A stretch of 64,000 bases of DNA, taken from Halostella pelagica (GTDB lineage: Archaea > Halobacteriota > Halobacteria > Halobacteriales > Natronoarchaeaceae). The DNA is taken from assembly GCA_005954745.1 (NCBI GenBank), contig CP040678.1, forward strand, positions 806,001 through 870,000, in the 5' to 3' direction. The position numbers and the translations under genes were made by a program. Below the pieces are notes generated by a model. It saw only the letters and a program-made list of their open reading frames with translations, was not told the DNA's origin and did not search any database. Positions 18,501-26,164 of the stretch are shown here, piece by piece (position 1 is the first letter of the stretch; every line of letters begins with the position of its first letter).

Positions 18501-19132
18501 AGACGGAGATGGAGGCGCTCGAACCGGTGAACATGCTCGCTATCGAGGAGTACGACGAGGTGCAGGAGGACCTCGACGAACTCGAAGCGGGCAAGGCGAC
18601 GCTCGTCGAGGAGCGCGACGGCATCCGGGAGCGTATCGACTCCTACGAGGCCCAGAAGAGAGAGACGTTCATGGAGGCGTTCGAGGCGATCAACGAGCAG
18701 TTCGAGGATATCTTCGCCCGCCTCTCCTCCGGGTCGGGGACGCTCCACCTGGAGAACGAGGACGACCCGTTCGACGACGGCCTGACGATGAAGGCCCAGC
18801 CCGCGGACAAACCGATCCAGCGCCTGGACGCGATGTCCGGCGGCGAGAAGTCGCTGACGGCGCTTGCCTTTATTTTCGCGATCCAGCGGTACAACCCCGC
18901 GCCGTTCTACGCGCTGGACGAGGTCGACGCCTTTCTCGACGCGGCGAACGCCGAACGCGTCGGCGAGATGGTCGACGAACTCGCCGGCGAGGCGCAGTTC
19001 GTCGTCGTTTCGCACCGCTCGGCGATGCTCGACCGCTCGGAGCGCGCCATCGGCGTAACGATGCAGGACGACAACGTTAGCGCGGTGACCGGTATCGACC
19101 TGAGCGGGGACGGGGTGCCCGCGGATGACTAA
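15557..19132 (+). CDS. smc: Chromosome segregation ATPase Smc
   Basis: This 1191-residue protein has the full Smc architecture: N-terminal ATPase lobe with Walker A GPNGSGKS (31-38), a long coiled coil, a globular hinge (about 530-680, SYGRAVSTVLNAGKGGVHG to the TGGSKSGSRYSFSKTGK tail), a second antiparallel coiled coil, and the C-terminal lobe with signature MSGGEKSLTALAF (about 1090) and Walker B FYALDEVDAFLD (about 1117). Smc dimerises at the hinge and with a kleisin loops and compacts DNA. The kleisin partner ScpA follows with an 8-base overlap. No truncation is seen. Confidence 0.98.
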   Translation: MHIKELVLENFKSFGRKTRIPFYEDFTTVSGPNGSGKSNIIDAVLFALGLARARGIRAQKLTDLIYNPGHEDGGSAGGGAREASVTVILDNEDRTVERAQVVNAAGSEDVGDVDEITIKRRVKETEDNYYSYYYLNGRSVNLSDIQNLLASAGVTPEGYNVVMQGDVTGIINMTPHERREIIDEIAGVAEFDAKKEDAFEELEVVEERIDEAELRIEEKAQRLEQLSDEREAALEYQSLREDKEEYEGYLKAAELEDKREGLVETREDVERRDAELDELQRALDEKQGKVVRLQEDLEDLNAEIERKGEDEQLRIKSEIEEIKGEISRLEDKIDAAEEAVEDSEQTRREAFVEVDRKQEEVGELESDIRETKLEKSSVKADVQERESEIETLQTEIDAIDTEYDEVKAELQERKEELEERKTEKNDLQREQDRLLDEARRRSNAISETEDEIDDARDELPELQAELEDLRDELAKARKNEDNIAGVVEDLKREKRELQDDIEDVEDSLQAKQQEYAELEARADESGDSSYGRAVSTVLNAGKGGVHGTVGQLGSVDERYATACETAAGGRLANVVVDDDGVGQECIEYLKSKNAGRATFLPITEMHNRSLPSAPNDPGVVDFAYNLVDFADEHAGVFSYVLGDTLVVEDMDTAREYMGDYRLVTLSGELVEKSGAMTGGSKSGSRYSFSKTGKGQLERVAEEITALQDERDSLREDLRGVEERLDDARDRQTEAADQVRSIESEIESTETEYGSVEERIADMEDELDELRAERDDVDDRMQEIEDEIGEKDEEIAAVEGEIHELEDELSDSRIPELTAEIEELEGEIDEFEQRLSDLDGDLNEYQLEKQYAEESIEELHETIEEAQNRKAEKEAAIAEYEAEIDDHEERLDGKREAVEELEAELAELKGERDDLKDDLREAKAVRDEQREKVDTVETKLESLREREEQLEWEIEELESEVGDYDPEDVPDHDEVEANIARLETEMEALEPVNMLAIEEYDEVQEDLDELEAGKATLVEERDGIRERIDSYEAQKRETFMEAFEAINEQFEDIFARLSSGSGTLHLENEDDPFDDGLTMKAQPADKPIQRLDAMSGGEKSLTALAFIFAIQRYNPAPFYALDEVDAFLDAANAERVGEMVDELAGEAQFVVVSHRSAMLDRSERAIGVTMQDDNVSAVTGIDLSGDGVPADD

Positions 19133-20126
19133 TCAGCGAGCGGACGACGCGGCCCGCGAGGAAGGCGACGAAGACATCCCGTTGAACATCGCGGGCCACG
19201 ACGACCGCGACCCGCCGGGGACGGACGAGAGCGCGCTCCCCGGCGGCGAGAGCGAGGACGGCGACGGGGAAGGAACCGACAGCAACAGTGACGCTTCCGC
19301 AGGTGTCGACGAACTCGTGCCCGAGGAGGAAACCGACGAGGACGAGGTCGAACCCGTAGAGTTGCTCGTCCAGTTGGCGAAGGAAGACGAGATAGACCCG
19401 TGGGACATCGACATCGTCGCGGTGACCGACAAGTTCCTCGACCGACTGGACGAGGTCGACCTGCGAACGTCCGGTCGGGCGCTGTTCTACGCGAGCGTTC
19501 TCCTGCGGATGAAAGGCGACGGCCTGCTTTCGGAGGACGAACCGGAGGACGACGAGCCCGAACCGTGGGAAGCGCCGCTGGAGGGCGGGGGCGAGGCACC
19601 CCCGCCGGATCATGACCCGGTCGAAGGGTTAGAGCGCGAGATGGAACGCCGACTGGACCGAAAGCGGGCCCGCGGGACGCCGGAGACGCTGGACGAACTC
19701 GTCCGAGAGCTACGGGAAGCCGAGCGCGACTCGCGATGGAAGGAGTCCCGCGAGTACGACACCAGCGACTCCGCGTCGGGGTTTCAGCGGGGCACGCAGA
19801 CGCTCGACTATCGCAGCGGTGACGACATGCGCGTCGACGACGAACCGACGCAAGACGAGGTCACGAGCAACACGCACGAGGAGGACATCGAGACGGTGAT
19901 CGACGACGTCCGGTCGACGCTATCGGAGCAGTACGACGCCGGCCGAGACGAAGTGCTGTACGCGGAGATAGAGGACGCAGGCGGCACGCGCGTTCAGACG
20001 TTTCTCGCTCTGCTCTTTCTCTCGAACCGGGGGCAGGTTCGCCTCCAGCAGGACGAACTGTTCGGCGACCTCTGGGTGCAGGACCCGAACTCGGGGACCG
20101 CCTCCGACGGAGCGGTCGCGGACTGA
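19125..20126 (+). CDS. scpA: Segregation and condensation protein A (kleisin ScpA)
   Basis: This 333-residue kleisin bridges the Smc heads. After a long acidic, low-complexity N terminus (1-75) comes the conserved ScpA core beginning VEPVELLVQLAKEDEIDPWDIDIVAVTDKFLDRL (about 75-110, quoted in part) with LFYASVLLRMKGDGLL. The C-terminal winged-helix part (about 255-325) carries VQTFLALLFLSNRGQVRLQQDELFGDLWV. The gene starts 8 bases inside the end of smc, showing translational coupling. The acidic extension is longer than in bacterial ScpA but ordinary for salt-adapted proteins. ScpB is not encoded nearby. Confidence 0.95.
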   Translation: MTNQRADDAAREEGDEDIPLNIAGHDDRDPPGTDESALPGGESEDGDGEGTDSNSDASAGVDELVPEEETDEDEVEPVELLVQLAKEDEIDPWDIDIVAVTDKFLDRLDEVDLRTSGRALFYASVLLRMKGDGLLSEDEPEDDEPEPWEAPLEGGGEAPPPDHDPVEGLEREMERRLDRKRARGTPETLDELVRELREAERDSRWKESREYDTSDSASGFQRGTQTLDYRSGDDMRVDDEPTQDEVTSNTHEEDIETVIDDVRSTLSEQYDAGRDEVLYAEIEDAGGTRVQTFLALLFLSNRGQVRLQQDELFGDLWVQDPNSGTASDGAVAD

Positions 20127-20305
20127 CCCCGCGGCTGTAAGTCGTGAGAAGAATCGACATCTCAGCGGTGCGGACGTTCTTCAGTGGCGTACAGGCGACA
20201 GTACGACCGAGCGCCCGACCAGCGGGCTGCGTTCGGGTCCGGATGCGAAAATCCATGTTAACACTCACCATAACACTGATAGCCTAGCGTCGCGTACGTC
20301 CGCGC

Positions 20306-20425
20306 ATGACTCCAACGAAAATCCGTGAACGTCTCTCCGAAGTCGACGACAAAGTCGACCCGGAGGAGTACGTCGCCGCACTGCAGTACGTCCGGGGGCA
20401 CCCGGAACGAACGGCCCGAGAGTAA
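20306..20425 (+). CDS. Possible 39-residue peptide
   Basis: A short open frame with haloarchaeal codon bias (mostly G/C third positions) encodes a mixed-charge, probably helical peptide (MTPTKIRERLSEVDDKVDPE at its start, ending HPERTARE). An AT-rich segment (TAACACTGATAG, about 20270-20281) lies about 25-35 nt upstream and could be its promoter. I do not recognise a family. The size makes the call uncertain, and it could be a chance frame. Confidence 0.35.
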   Translation: MTPTKIRERLSEVDDKVDPEEYVAALQYVRGHPERTARE

Positions 20426-20516
20426 GCAGGTGTTAGTCGGGGTTGTCGACGGGGAACTGCGTAAACGGTCGACTCTTTTTACTGGGTCAACGGCGACTGA
20501 TCGAACGGGGGAAAGT

Positions 20517-21011
20517 ATGGCAGATTCACCAGACAGAGATACGACGGCCGACACGACAACGACCGGTGACCAGCGAGCGACGGGCGACCGTCGAACCGTC
20601 GACGACCGCACCGTCGACCTCCGCGGATCGAAACTACTTGCCGGTCTCGCGTCGCTGATCGGGGCCTGGATAGCCGTCTCACCCTTCGTGTACGGTGACC
20701 TCGGTGGGGCCACGCAGTTAGACGCCGCCGGGTGGAACAACATCATCATCGGCGCGGCGATATTCCTCGTCGCCGGATACAACTTCTACCGGATGTCGCA
20801 GGATATGAACGTGAGCGAGGCGGCCGCCGGACTGACTCTACTGCTCGGCCTCTGGATCGTCGTCTCGGCTATCGCCGTGTTCGACATGGGGACGACGGGA
20901 CTGTTGTGGAGCACGGTCGTCAGCGGTCTGGTCGCCGCGGCTATCGGCGGGTACAACGCGTACAAAGGCCGGCAGGCCCGCGATACTCGGACGGCGGCCC
21001 GGACGACGTGA
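20517..21011 (+). CDS. SPW-repeat membrane protein
   Basis: This 164-residue protein has a hydrophilic N terminus (1-38) and four transmembrane helices in two SPW units. Unit 1 has SLIGAWIAVSPFVYG then WNNIIIGAAIFLVAGYNFY; unit 2 has LLLGLWIVVSAIAVF then WSTVVSGLVAAAIGGYNAY. The SPW family is named for this Ser-Pro-Trp-like motif and its function is unknown. I chose the start at 20517, after a GGGGGAAA purine-rich stretch; an open frame reaches further upstream but has no hydrophobic or domain content. Confidence 0.8.
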   Translation: MADSPDRDTTADTTTTGDQRATGDRRTVDDRTVDLRGSKLLAGLASLIGAWIAVSPFVYGDLGGATQLDAAGWNNIIIGAAIFLVAGYNFYRMSQDMNVSEAAAGLTLLLGLWIVVSAIAVFDMGTTGLLWSTVVSGLVAAAIGGYNAYKGRQARDTRTAARTT

Positions 21012-21257
21012 TCAGTCCGCCGTCCGCTCCGTGGTCGACCAGGCCTGCGTGACGCGGTGGGATGCGATGTGGTACTGTGTAGCGAGAACTGCGAACGCGA
21101 CGAGCGACAGCGCGAACAGCGCCGGGTAAACCAGAGAGACGTGGTGGTAGAAACCGTTGAGTAACTGTGCGACGGCGACGAGGACGGGAACCACCGAATA
21201 GGTGATTGTACGGCCCGGATCCGCCCGAGCCAGCGCGAAAAAGTCCGATTCCATCAT
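21012..21257 (-). CDS. Small two-helix membrane protein
   Basis: This 81-residue protein has two predicted transmembrane helices (about 17-35 and 43-62) and a polar C terminus. I do not recognise a family. An in-frame ATG at 21296 would add 13 polar residues; I prefer the ATG ATG pair at 21252-21257 because it gives a compact protein. It converges on the SPW-repeat gene, with the stop codons directly adjacent. Its function is unknown. Confidence 0.6.
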   Translation of the reverse strand: MMESDFFALARADPGRTITYSVVPVLVAVAQLLNGFYHHVSLVYPALFALSLVAFAVLATQYHIASHRVTQAWSTTERTAD

Positions 21258-21463
21258 GGTAAGCTTCTCTTTCCGAGGGAAGGTGACTACTGCCATGAGC
21301 CTTCTGGTCGGGTAATCGTCGCAAGGGTGAGATGTCCCCGTGCGGAACGCGTCGCGCGAAGCGAACGCATCGTCGCCTGCGACTCACACTTGCGACTGGA
21401 CGCCGCTGACGAACGTCGACGCCTCGGGGTAGAGATTCTCTGTACGGGAGACAGCCGGCAGTA

Positions 21464-22309
21464 TCAGCGGTAGTCGTCGACGAGCAGGTCGACGCGCTCT
21501 CTGGTCTCCTCGGGGACGGCCTCGGAGGGCGTGTTGATAGCGCCGTCGAGCGTCGACCCGCAGTCGCACGCTCGGTCGTCGGGCAGTTCTCGGACCGCCC
21601 GTTCGACGACCTCTTTGATGGCGCCCTCGTTCGCCGCGGCGTTTTCGAGCACCTCCTGCAGGCTCACTTCGCTGTCGGCCTTCCAGACGTCGTAATCCGT
21701 GACGCCGGTTACCGTCGCGTAACACAGTTCCGCCTCCCGCGCGAGTTTCGCCTCCGGGATGGCCGTCATCCCGACCACGTCCCAGTCCTGCGCGCGGTAG
21801 AACTCGCTCTCGGCGCGCGTCGAGTACTGCGGCCCCTCGATACAGACGTAGGTACCGCCGACTTCACAGTCCGCGTCGGTCGCACGGGTCGACTCGCCGA
21901 GATGGTCGACCATGTGGGGGCAGTACGGTTCCGCAAACGCCGCGTGGACGACTATCCCGTCGTCGAAAAACGTCGGGGTTCGGTGTTTCGTTCGGTCGAA
22001 CGTCTGGTCCGGGACGACCAGGGTCCGCGGCGGGAGGTCCTCGCGGAGGCTCCCGACCGCATTGCTCGACAGCACGCGTTCGACGCCGAGTTGCTTCAGC
22101 GCGTGCACGTTGGCGCGGTAGGGAACCTCCGTCGGTGAGTACTGGTGGTCGCGGCCGTGTCGCGGCAGGAACGCCACCTCCCGTCCGGCGAGTTCCCCGA
22201 CCGTGATGGGCGCGCTCGGGTCGCCGAAAGGCGTCGAGATGTCTTCCTCTCGGACGTTCTCCAGCGGAAGGGCCTCGTAGATGCCGCTGCCGCCGATAAA
22301 GCCTATCAT
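21464..22309 (-). CDS. mtnP: S-methyl-5'-thioadenosine phosphorylase
   Basis: This 281-residue enzyme splits methylthioadenosine (a polyamine and methionine-cycle by-product) into adenine and 5-methylthioribose-1-phosphate. Seen: the phosphate loop IGFIGGSGIYEALPLE, FLPRHGRDHQYSPTEVPYRANVHAL, SSNAVGSLRED, the substrate region TYVCIEGPQYSTRAESEFYR, and VGMTAIPEAKLAREAELCYATVTGVTDYD. The purine-recognition Asp follows in this last segment, as in MTA phosphorylases. A phosphoribosyltransferase gene lies just upstream in the same direction and could re-use the released base. A hairpin covers the bases just before its ATG. Confidence 0.93.
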   Translation of the reverse strand: MIGFIGGSGIYEALPLENVREEDISTPFGDPSAPITVGELAGREVAFLPRHGRDHQYSPTEVPYRANVHALKQLGVERVLSSNAVGSLREDLPPRTLVVPDQTFDRTKHRTPTFFDDGIVVHAAFAEPYCPHMVDHLGESTRATDADCEVGGTYVCIEGPQYSTRAESEFYRAQDWDVVGMTAIPEAKLAREAELCYATVTGVTDYDVWKADSEVSLQEVLENAAANEGAIKEVVERAVRELPDDRACDCGSTLDGAINTPSEAVPEETRERVDLLVDDYR

Positions 22310-22311
22310 GG

Positions 22312-22328
22312 CCGGGACTGCGTCCCGG
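22312..22328. promoter_or_regulatory. Short hairpin at the mtnP start
   Basis: CCGGGAC-TGC-GTCCCGG forms a perfect 7-bp stem with a 3-nt loop, 3-19 nt upstream of the mtnP ATG. An AT-rich run (22333-22343; GATTTTTGTAG on the minus strand) sits at TATA distance. It could be an operator over the transcription start, or a structure limiting ribosome access. Confidence 0.4.
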
Positions 22329-22408
22329 GACTACAAAAATCGGTCCCTCGTCGCGGGGCTTCGACACTCGGAGTTCCCGCTGGCCTCCGCAACGCGCGCC
22401 GGGCCGCC

Positions 22409-23101
22409 TCAGTGTGCGAGCGTCCAGGTCCCGTCCTCACCCTCGATTTCGCCGCGGCGCTCCATCTCGGAGAGCACCTCGTCCAGGCGGTCCGGTTGCG
22501 CTATCTCCATCTCGATCCGCTGGACGTCGTGGTACTCTGCGAGGTAGTGACGCACGTCCTCGCGGTCGAACGTCTCCTGATCGGCCTTCTCCATGACGCC
22601 GACTGTCAGTTCGATCATGTCCTCGATGAAGTTCCACGGATAGACCATCCACGTCCACTCCGTCAGTCGCTCGCCGACGTACTCCGGTTCGAACTCGCTG
22701 GTCTGGAGCAACTGGAGCGTCGCGGTCCGGACCTCGCCGGGATTGCGCTCTCTGACGTACTCGTCCGCGCGCTTTATCGACCCGCCAGTGTCGGCGATGT
22801 CGTCGATGATGAGTACGTCCTTGCCTTCGACGCTCCCCTCCGGCATCGGATAGCGGACCTGCGGTTCGTCGGCCTTCTCGGCGGTGCCGACGTAATGTTC
22901 CATCTTCAGACTGGTGAGATCGTCGAGGCCGAGGAAGTCACAGATGCACCGCCCGGCGAACCACCCGCCGCGGGCTAACGCGACGATCACGTCGGGTTCG
23001 AACTCGTCGTCCCTGACCTCGGAACTCACGTCCCGGCAGAGCCCGTAAATGTACTCCCAGTTGGTGATCGTGCAGTCGAAGTCCTCCGGAAGGTCGCTCA
23101 T
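22409..23101 (-). CDS. Purine-type phosphoribosyltransferase
   Basis: This 230-residue protein carries a type I PRTase fold. The PRPP-binding loop VLIIDDIADTGGS lies at about 95-107, and the earlier VIVALARGGWFAGRCICDFLG matches the flexible-loop region of hypoxanthine/guanine or xanthine PRTases. A C-terminal tail (about 175-230) reads like a small winged helix or helical extension. It probably salvages a purine base with PRPP; the exact base is not clear. It lies 99 bases upstream of mtnP in the same direction, which supports a salvage role. Its upstream neighbour is divergent. Confidence 0.85.
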   Translation of the reverse strand: MSDLPEDFDCTITNWEYIYGLCRDVSSEVRDDEFEPDVIVALARGGWFAGRCICDFLGLDDLTSLKMEHYVGTAEKADEPQVRYPMPEGSVEGKDVLIIDDIADTGGSIKRADEYVRERNPGEVRTATLQLLQTSEFEPEYVGERLTEWTWMVYPWNFIEDMIELTVGVMEKADQETFDREDVRHYLAEYHDVQRIEMEIAQPDRLDEVLSEMERRGEIEGEDGTWTLAH

Positions 23102-23187
23102 GGACGGCAGTCGCGCGCCTCGACACTTAACCGTTTACAGGAAAGCGAGAGAAAGGTTTTATTCCGAGAAGCAGAGTCGGTTCAGAT

Positions 23188-24582
23188 ATGGTCGTCCGCC
23201 ACAGTACGACTCGCCGTGCAGTCGTCGCCGCAGTCGCCGCCGCTCTCTCCGGGTGCGCGTCGTCCGACGAGTCCCCGTCGACGGAGACTACCGCGAACCG
23301 GTCATCTACACCGTCTACCACCGGTGAGAACACCACTACCGAACAGGAGTCGACCGACCCGCCCGAATCGCCTGGCGAAGTCGCGAGAGCGTTCGTGACG
23401 CGGCTGAACGAAGGTGAGTTCCAGGACGCGGCGGACCTGTTCGACGATGCCCTCTCCCGGCAGGTGTCTGCCACGCAACTACAGGGTATCTGGTCGCGAC
23501 TCCAGGCGTCGCTCGGGCCGTTCGAGGAGATATCGGCCGTCGAACGTCGCTCGGACCCGCCGCGCGCCGAGGTCATCGTCAGAGTCACGTTCGAGAACGG
23601 TTCTCGGGCCGTTCGTCTCGTCGTCGACGACGAGAACGCTATCGCGGGACTGCTGTTTCTCGAACCGTACTCCCCGCCGACCTACGCCGACCAGTCGGCG
23701 TTCACGGAACGCGAACTCACCCTCGACGGGGACTGCGAACTCGGAGCCACGCTCTCGGTTCCCGACGGTGACGGCCCGTTCCCGGGCGTCGTGATCGTCC
23801 ACGGGTCAGGCCCGCAGGACCGCGACGGCACTATCGGCGTCAACAAGGTGTATCAGGACCTCGCGTGGGGGCTCGCCTCGAACGGCGTCGCAGTCCTCCG
23901 GTACGACAAGCGAACCTACGAGTGTTCAGTGTCGCCCGAGGAGGCGACGGTCGACCGTGTCGTCACGGACGACGCGCTCGCGGCGGTCGCGAAACTCCGC
24001 GACGCCGCCCCCGTCCGGCCGGACGGCGTCGCCGTCGTCGGCCACAGTTTCGGCGGCGCTGTCGCGCCCCGTATCGCCGAGCGGGACGGGAACCTGTCCG
24101 GGATCGCCATGCTCGCGGGGAACGCCAGACCGTTGTATCAGCTTCTGCCCGAACAGAACCGGTACATCGCGGAACTCGACGGAACCGTCACCGACGCCGA
24201 GCAAGAGCGGATCGAGCGGTTCGAGGAGGCTGTCCGCCGCCTCGACGAGGGCGAGGTCGACCCGGAAGAAACGATAGCGGGGCAACCGGCGCGGTTCTGG
24301 CTCAGCGTGAAAGAGTACGACCAGGTCGAGACTGCGGCGGGCCTCGACATCCCGCGGCTGGTCTGTCAGGGGAAGCGGGACTGGCAAGTCAGCCCCGACG
24401 CGGATTTCGAGCGGTGGCGGTCCGCGCTGGGAGACGAGGCGACGTACCGGCTGTACGACCGACTCAACCACCTGTTCATGCCGGGCGAGGGACAGTCGAC
24501 GCCGGTGAATCAGATACAGACGGGCAACGTCGCCGAGTCCGTCGTCGACGACGTTGCGGCGTGGCTACCCAGCGATACGTAG
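23188..24582 (+). CDS. Lipoprotein alpha/beta-hydrolase with N-terminal DUF3887-like domain
   Basis: This 464-residue protein starts with a twin-Arg-like signal and lipobox (VAAALSGC, Cys about 22), then a Thr/Ser/Glu-rich linker (25-60). Residues about 62-150 resemble a DUF3887/NTF2-like domain (EVARAFVTRLNEGEFQDAADLFD). From about 175 runs an alpha/beta-hydrolase: HGSGPQDRDG oxyanion region, nucleophile elbow GHSFGG, and a likely catalytic His in LNHLF near the end. It is probably an extracytoplasmic esterase- or peptidase-like enzyme of unknown substrate. A protein with this pairing of an NTF2-like domain and a hydrolase is known in bacteria too. Confidence 0.82.
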   Translation: MVVRHSTTRRAVVAAVAAALSGCASSDESPSTETTANRSSTPSTTGENTTTEQESTDPPESPGEVARAFVTRLNEGEFQDAADLFDDALSRQVSATQLQGIWSRLQASLGPFEEISAVERRSDPPRAEVIVRVTFENGSRAVRLVVDDENAIAGLLFLEPYSPPTYADQSAFTERELTLDGDCELGATLSVPDGDGPFPGVVIVHGSGPQDRDGTIGVNKVYQDLAWGLASNGVAVLRYDKRTYECSVSPEEATVDRVVTDDALAAVAKLRDAAPVRPDGVAVVGHSFGGAVAPRIAERDGNLSGIAMLAGNARPLYQLLPEQNRYIAELDGTVTDAEQERIERFEEAVRRLDEGEVDPEETIAGQPARFWLSVKEYDQVETAAGLDIPRLVCQGKRDWQVSPDADFERWRSALGDEATYRLYDRLNHLFMPGEGQSTPVNQIQTGNVAESVVDDVAAWLPSDT

Positions 24583-24708
24583 AGGGTATCGCGCGTCGGT
24601 CGGCGTCCGTCGCGAATCCGCTATCGCACTTCGTTGCGACCCGGCTATCGCACTTCGCGTTAGGTCCCTCGCACCAGATTCATGTCGGGGCCGGGAGACA
24701 CCACGAGC

Positions 24709-25614
24709 ATGGACAGCGTACGCGCCCTGCAGGTCGACGCCTTCACCGACGAACCGCTCTCGGGAAACGCCGCGGGGGTGGTTCCGGACGGCGACGGCCT
24801 CACGGAGGCACAGATGCAGGCTATCGCCCGCGAGTTCTCTCTCAGCGAGACGGCGTTTCTGCTCCCGAGCGGTCCCGCCGACCGAAAGGTGCGGTATTTC
24901 ACGCCGTCTCAGGAGGTGGACCTGTGCGGTCACGCGACTATCGCCGCCCACGCGCATCTCCACGAGGACGGCGTGATCGAGGCGGGCACGCACACGCTTG
25001 AGACGAACGTGGGCGTCCTCGACATCGAGGTCGCCGAGGACGGAGCGGTGTGGATGACGCAGGACGACCCGACGGTCCGTCCGGTCGACGTCGACTACGA
25101 GCGACTCGCGACCGTTCTCGGCGTGCCGGTCGGATCCCTCCAGGACGTCGGCGCGGACATGCCGTCGGCAGTCGCGTCCACGGGACTTCCCTTCCTCGTC
25201 GTCCCCGTGAACTTTCTCGAACACGTCGGAAACGCGGACCCTGACATGGCGGCCGTCGAGGAACTCTGCGAGGAGTACGACGCGACTGGCCTCTACGCGT
25301 TCACCTTCGACACGCTGGAGGGGGATGCGACGTTGCACGCGCGGATGTTCGCACCGGGGGCAGGCGTGTCCGAGGACCCGGTCACTGGAACGGCGAGCGG
25401 AGCGGCGGGCGCGTACCTTCGTGAGGTCAGCGCCTTCGACGGCGAACTGCCCGACGAGATGGTGTTCGAACAGGGCCACTTCGTGGACCGCCCCGGCAGA
25501 GTCCGGGTCCGCGTCGGCGAGACGGTCCGCGTCGGCGGCGACGCCGCCACTGCGATAGACGGAACGCTGTCGGTGCCGGCCGCGGACGACGACGACGACA
25601 TACTGGAGGCGTAG
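24709..25614 (+). CDS. PhzF family isomerase-like protein
   Basis: This 301-residue protein has the DAP-epimerase-like double fold. Seen: the start VRALQVDAFTDEPLSGNAAGVVPDG, the SETAFLLPS segment with the family's catalytic Glu (about 47), CGHATIAAHAHL, and the C-terminal EDPVTGTASGAAGAYLRE. PhzF acts in phenazine synthesis in bacteria, but most homologues lack known substrates and catalyse proton shifts on small acids. I prefer the start at 24709 (MDSVRALQVDAF) to the ATG nine codons earlier because the family begins right at this motif. No phenazine genes are nearby. Confidence 0.88.
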   Translation: MDSVRALQVDAFTDEPLSGNAAGVVPDGDGLTEAQMQAIAREFSLSETAFLLPSGPADRKVRYFTPSQEVDLCGHATIAAHAHLHEDGVIEAGTHTLETNVGVLDIEVAEDGAVWMTQDDPTVRPVDVDYERLATVLGVPVGSLQDVGADMPSAVASTGLPFLVVPVNFLEHVGNADPDMAAVEELCEEYDATGLYAFTFDTLEGDATLHARMFAPGAGVSEDPVTGTASGAAGAYLREVSAFDGELPDEMVFEQGHFVDRPGRVRVRVGETVRVGGDAATAIDGTLSVPAADDDDDILEA

Positions 25615-25705
25615 AAGACGTCGGACGGTTGCGCCGCGGTCGAGGAACGCGGCTATGCGTCGATGGGCGACGGAGCGACTGGCCCCTTCACTCTGATAGT
25701 CGCTG

Positions 25706-26164
25706 TCACTTTTGCTTGCACGGCGGTAATCGAACGACTGAGAGCCAGAACTGCTGGAGAGACTGGATCGCTTCGATGAACTCACTGGGGTCGACCGGTT
25801 TCGTCAGGAACGCGTTCGCCTGCAGTTCGTAGGACTTGACGATATCCTCCTGGGCTTCCGAGCTTGTAAGAACAATTACTGGAAGGCGCTTCAGGTCGGG
25901 ATCGTTGCGGATCTCCTTGAGCACCTCGTCGCCGTCTTTCCGCGGGAGATTGAGGTCGAGGAGGACCACATCCGGACACGGCGCGTCCTCGTAGTCCCCG
26001 CGTTGATGGAGGAAATCGAGCGCTTCGACCCCGTCGGTCGCGACGTGGAGTGTGTTGGCGATCTGACCCTCCTTGAATGCCTCTTCCGTTAGCCGGACAT
26101 CTCCCGGATTATCCTCGACGAGGAGTATCTCTGCTCGGTCAGCGGAAGAGTTCTGTTCACTCAC
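25706..26164 (-). CDS. Response regulator (single receiver domain)
   Basis: This 152-residue protein is a lone receiver domain: acid pocket EILLVEDNPGD (Glu17, Asp18), phospho-acceptor Asp at about 70 in VVLLDLNLP, switch Thr/Ser in VIVLTSSEAQEDI, and conserved Lys in FLTKPVDP. It has no output domain, so it passes phosphate to or binds a partner, much like Rcp1-type regulators of photoreceptor kinases. The start is a GTG (26164) overlapping the end of the upstream histidine kinase by 8 bases, so the pair is translationally coupled and this is its likely target. Confidence 0.88.
   Translation of the reverse strand: MSEQNSSADRAEILLVEDNPGDVRLTEEAFKEGQIANTLHVATDGVEALDFLHQRGDYEDAPCPDVVLLDLNLPRKDGDEVLKEIRNDPDLKRLPVIVLTSSEAQEDIVKSYELQANAFLTKPVDPSEFIEAIQSLQQFWLSVVRLPPCKQK

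Noticed and set aside
18092-19015. A 307-codon open frame opposite the Smc C-terminal half
   Set aside because: It lies wholly within smc and has no independent start signal or family content.
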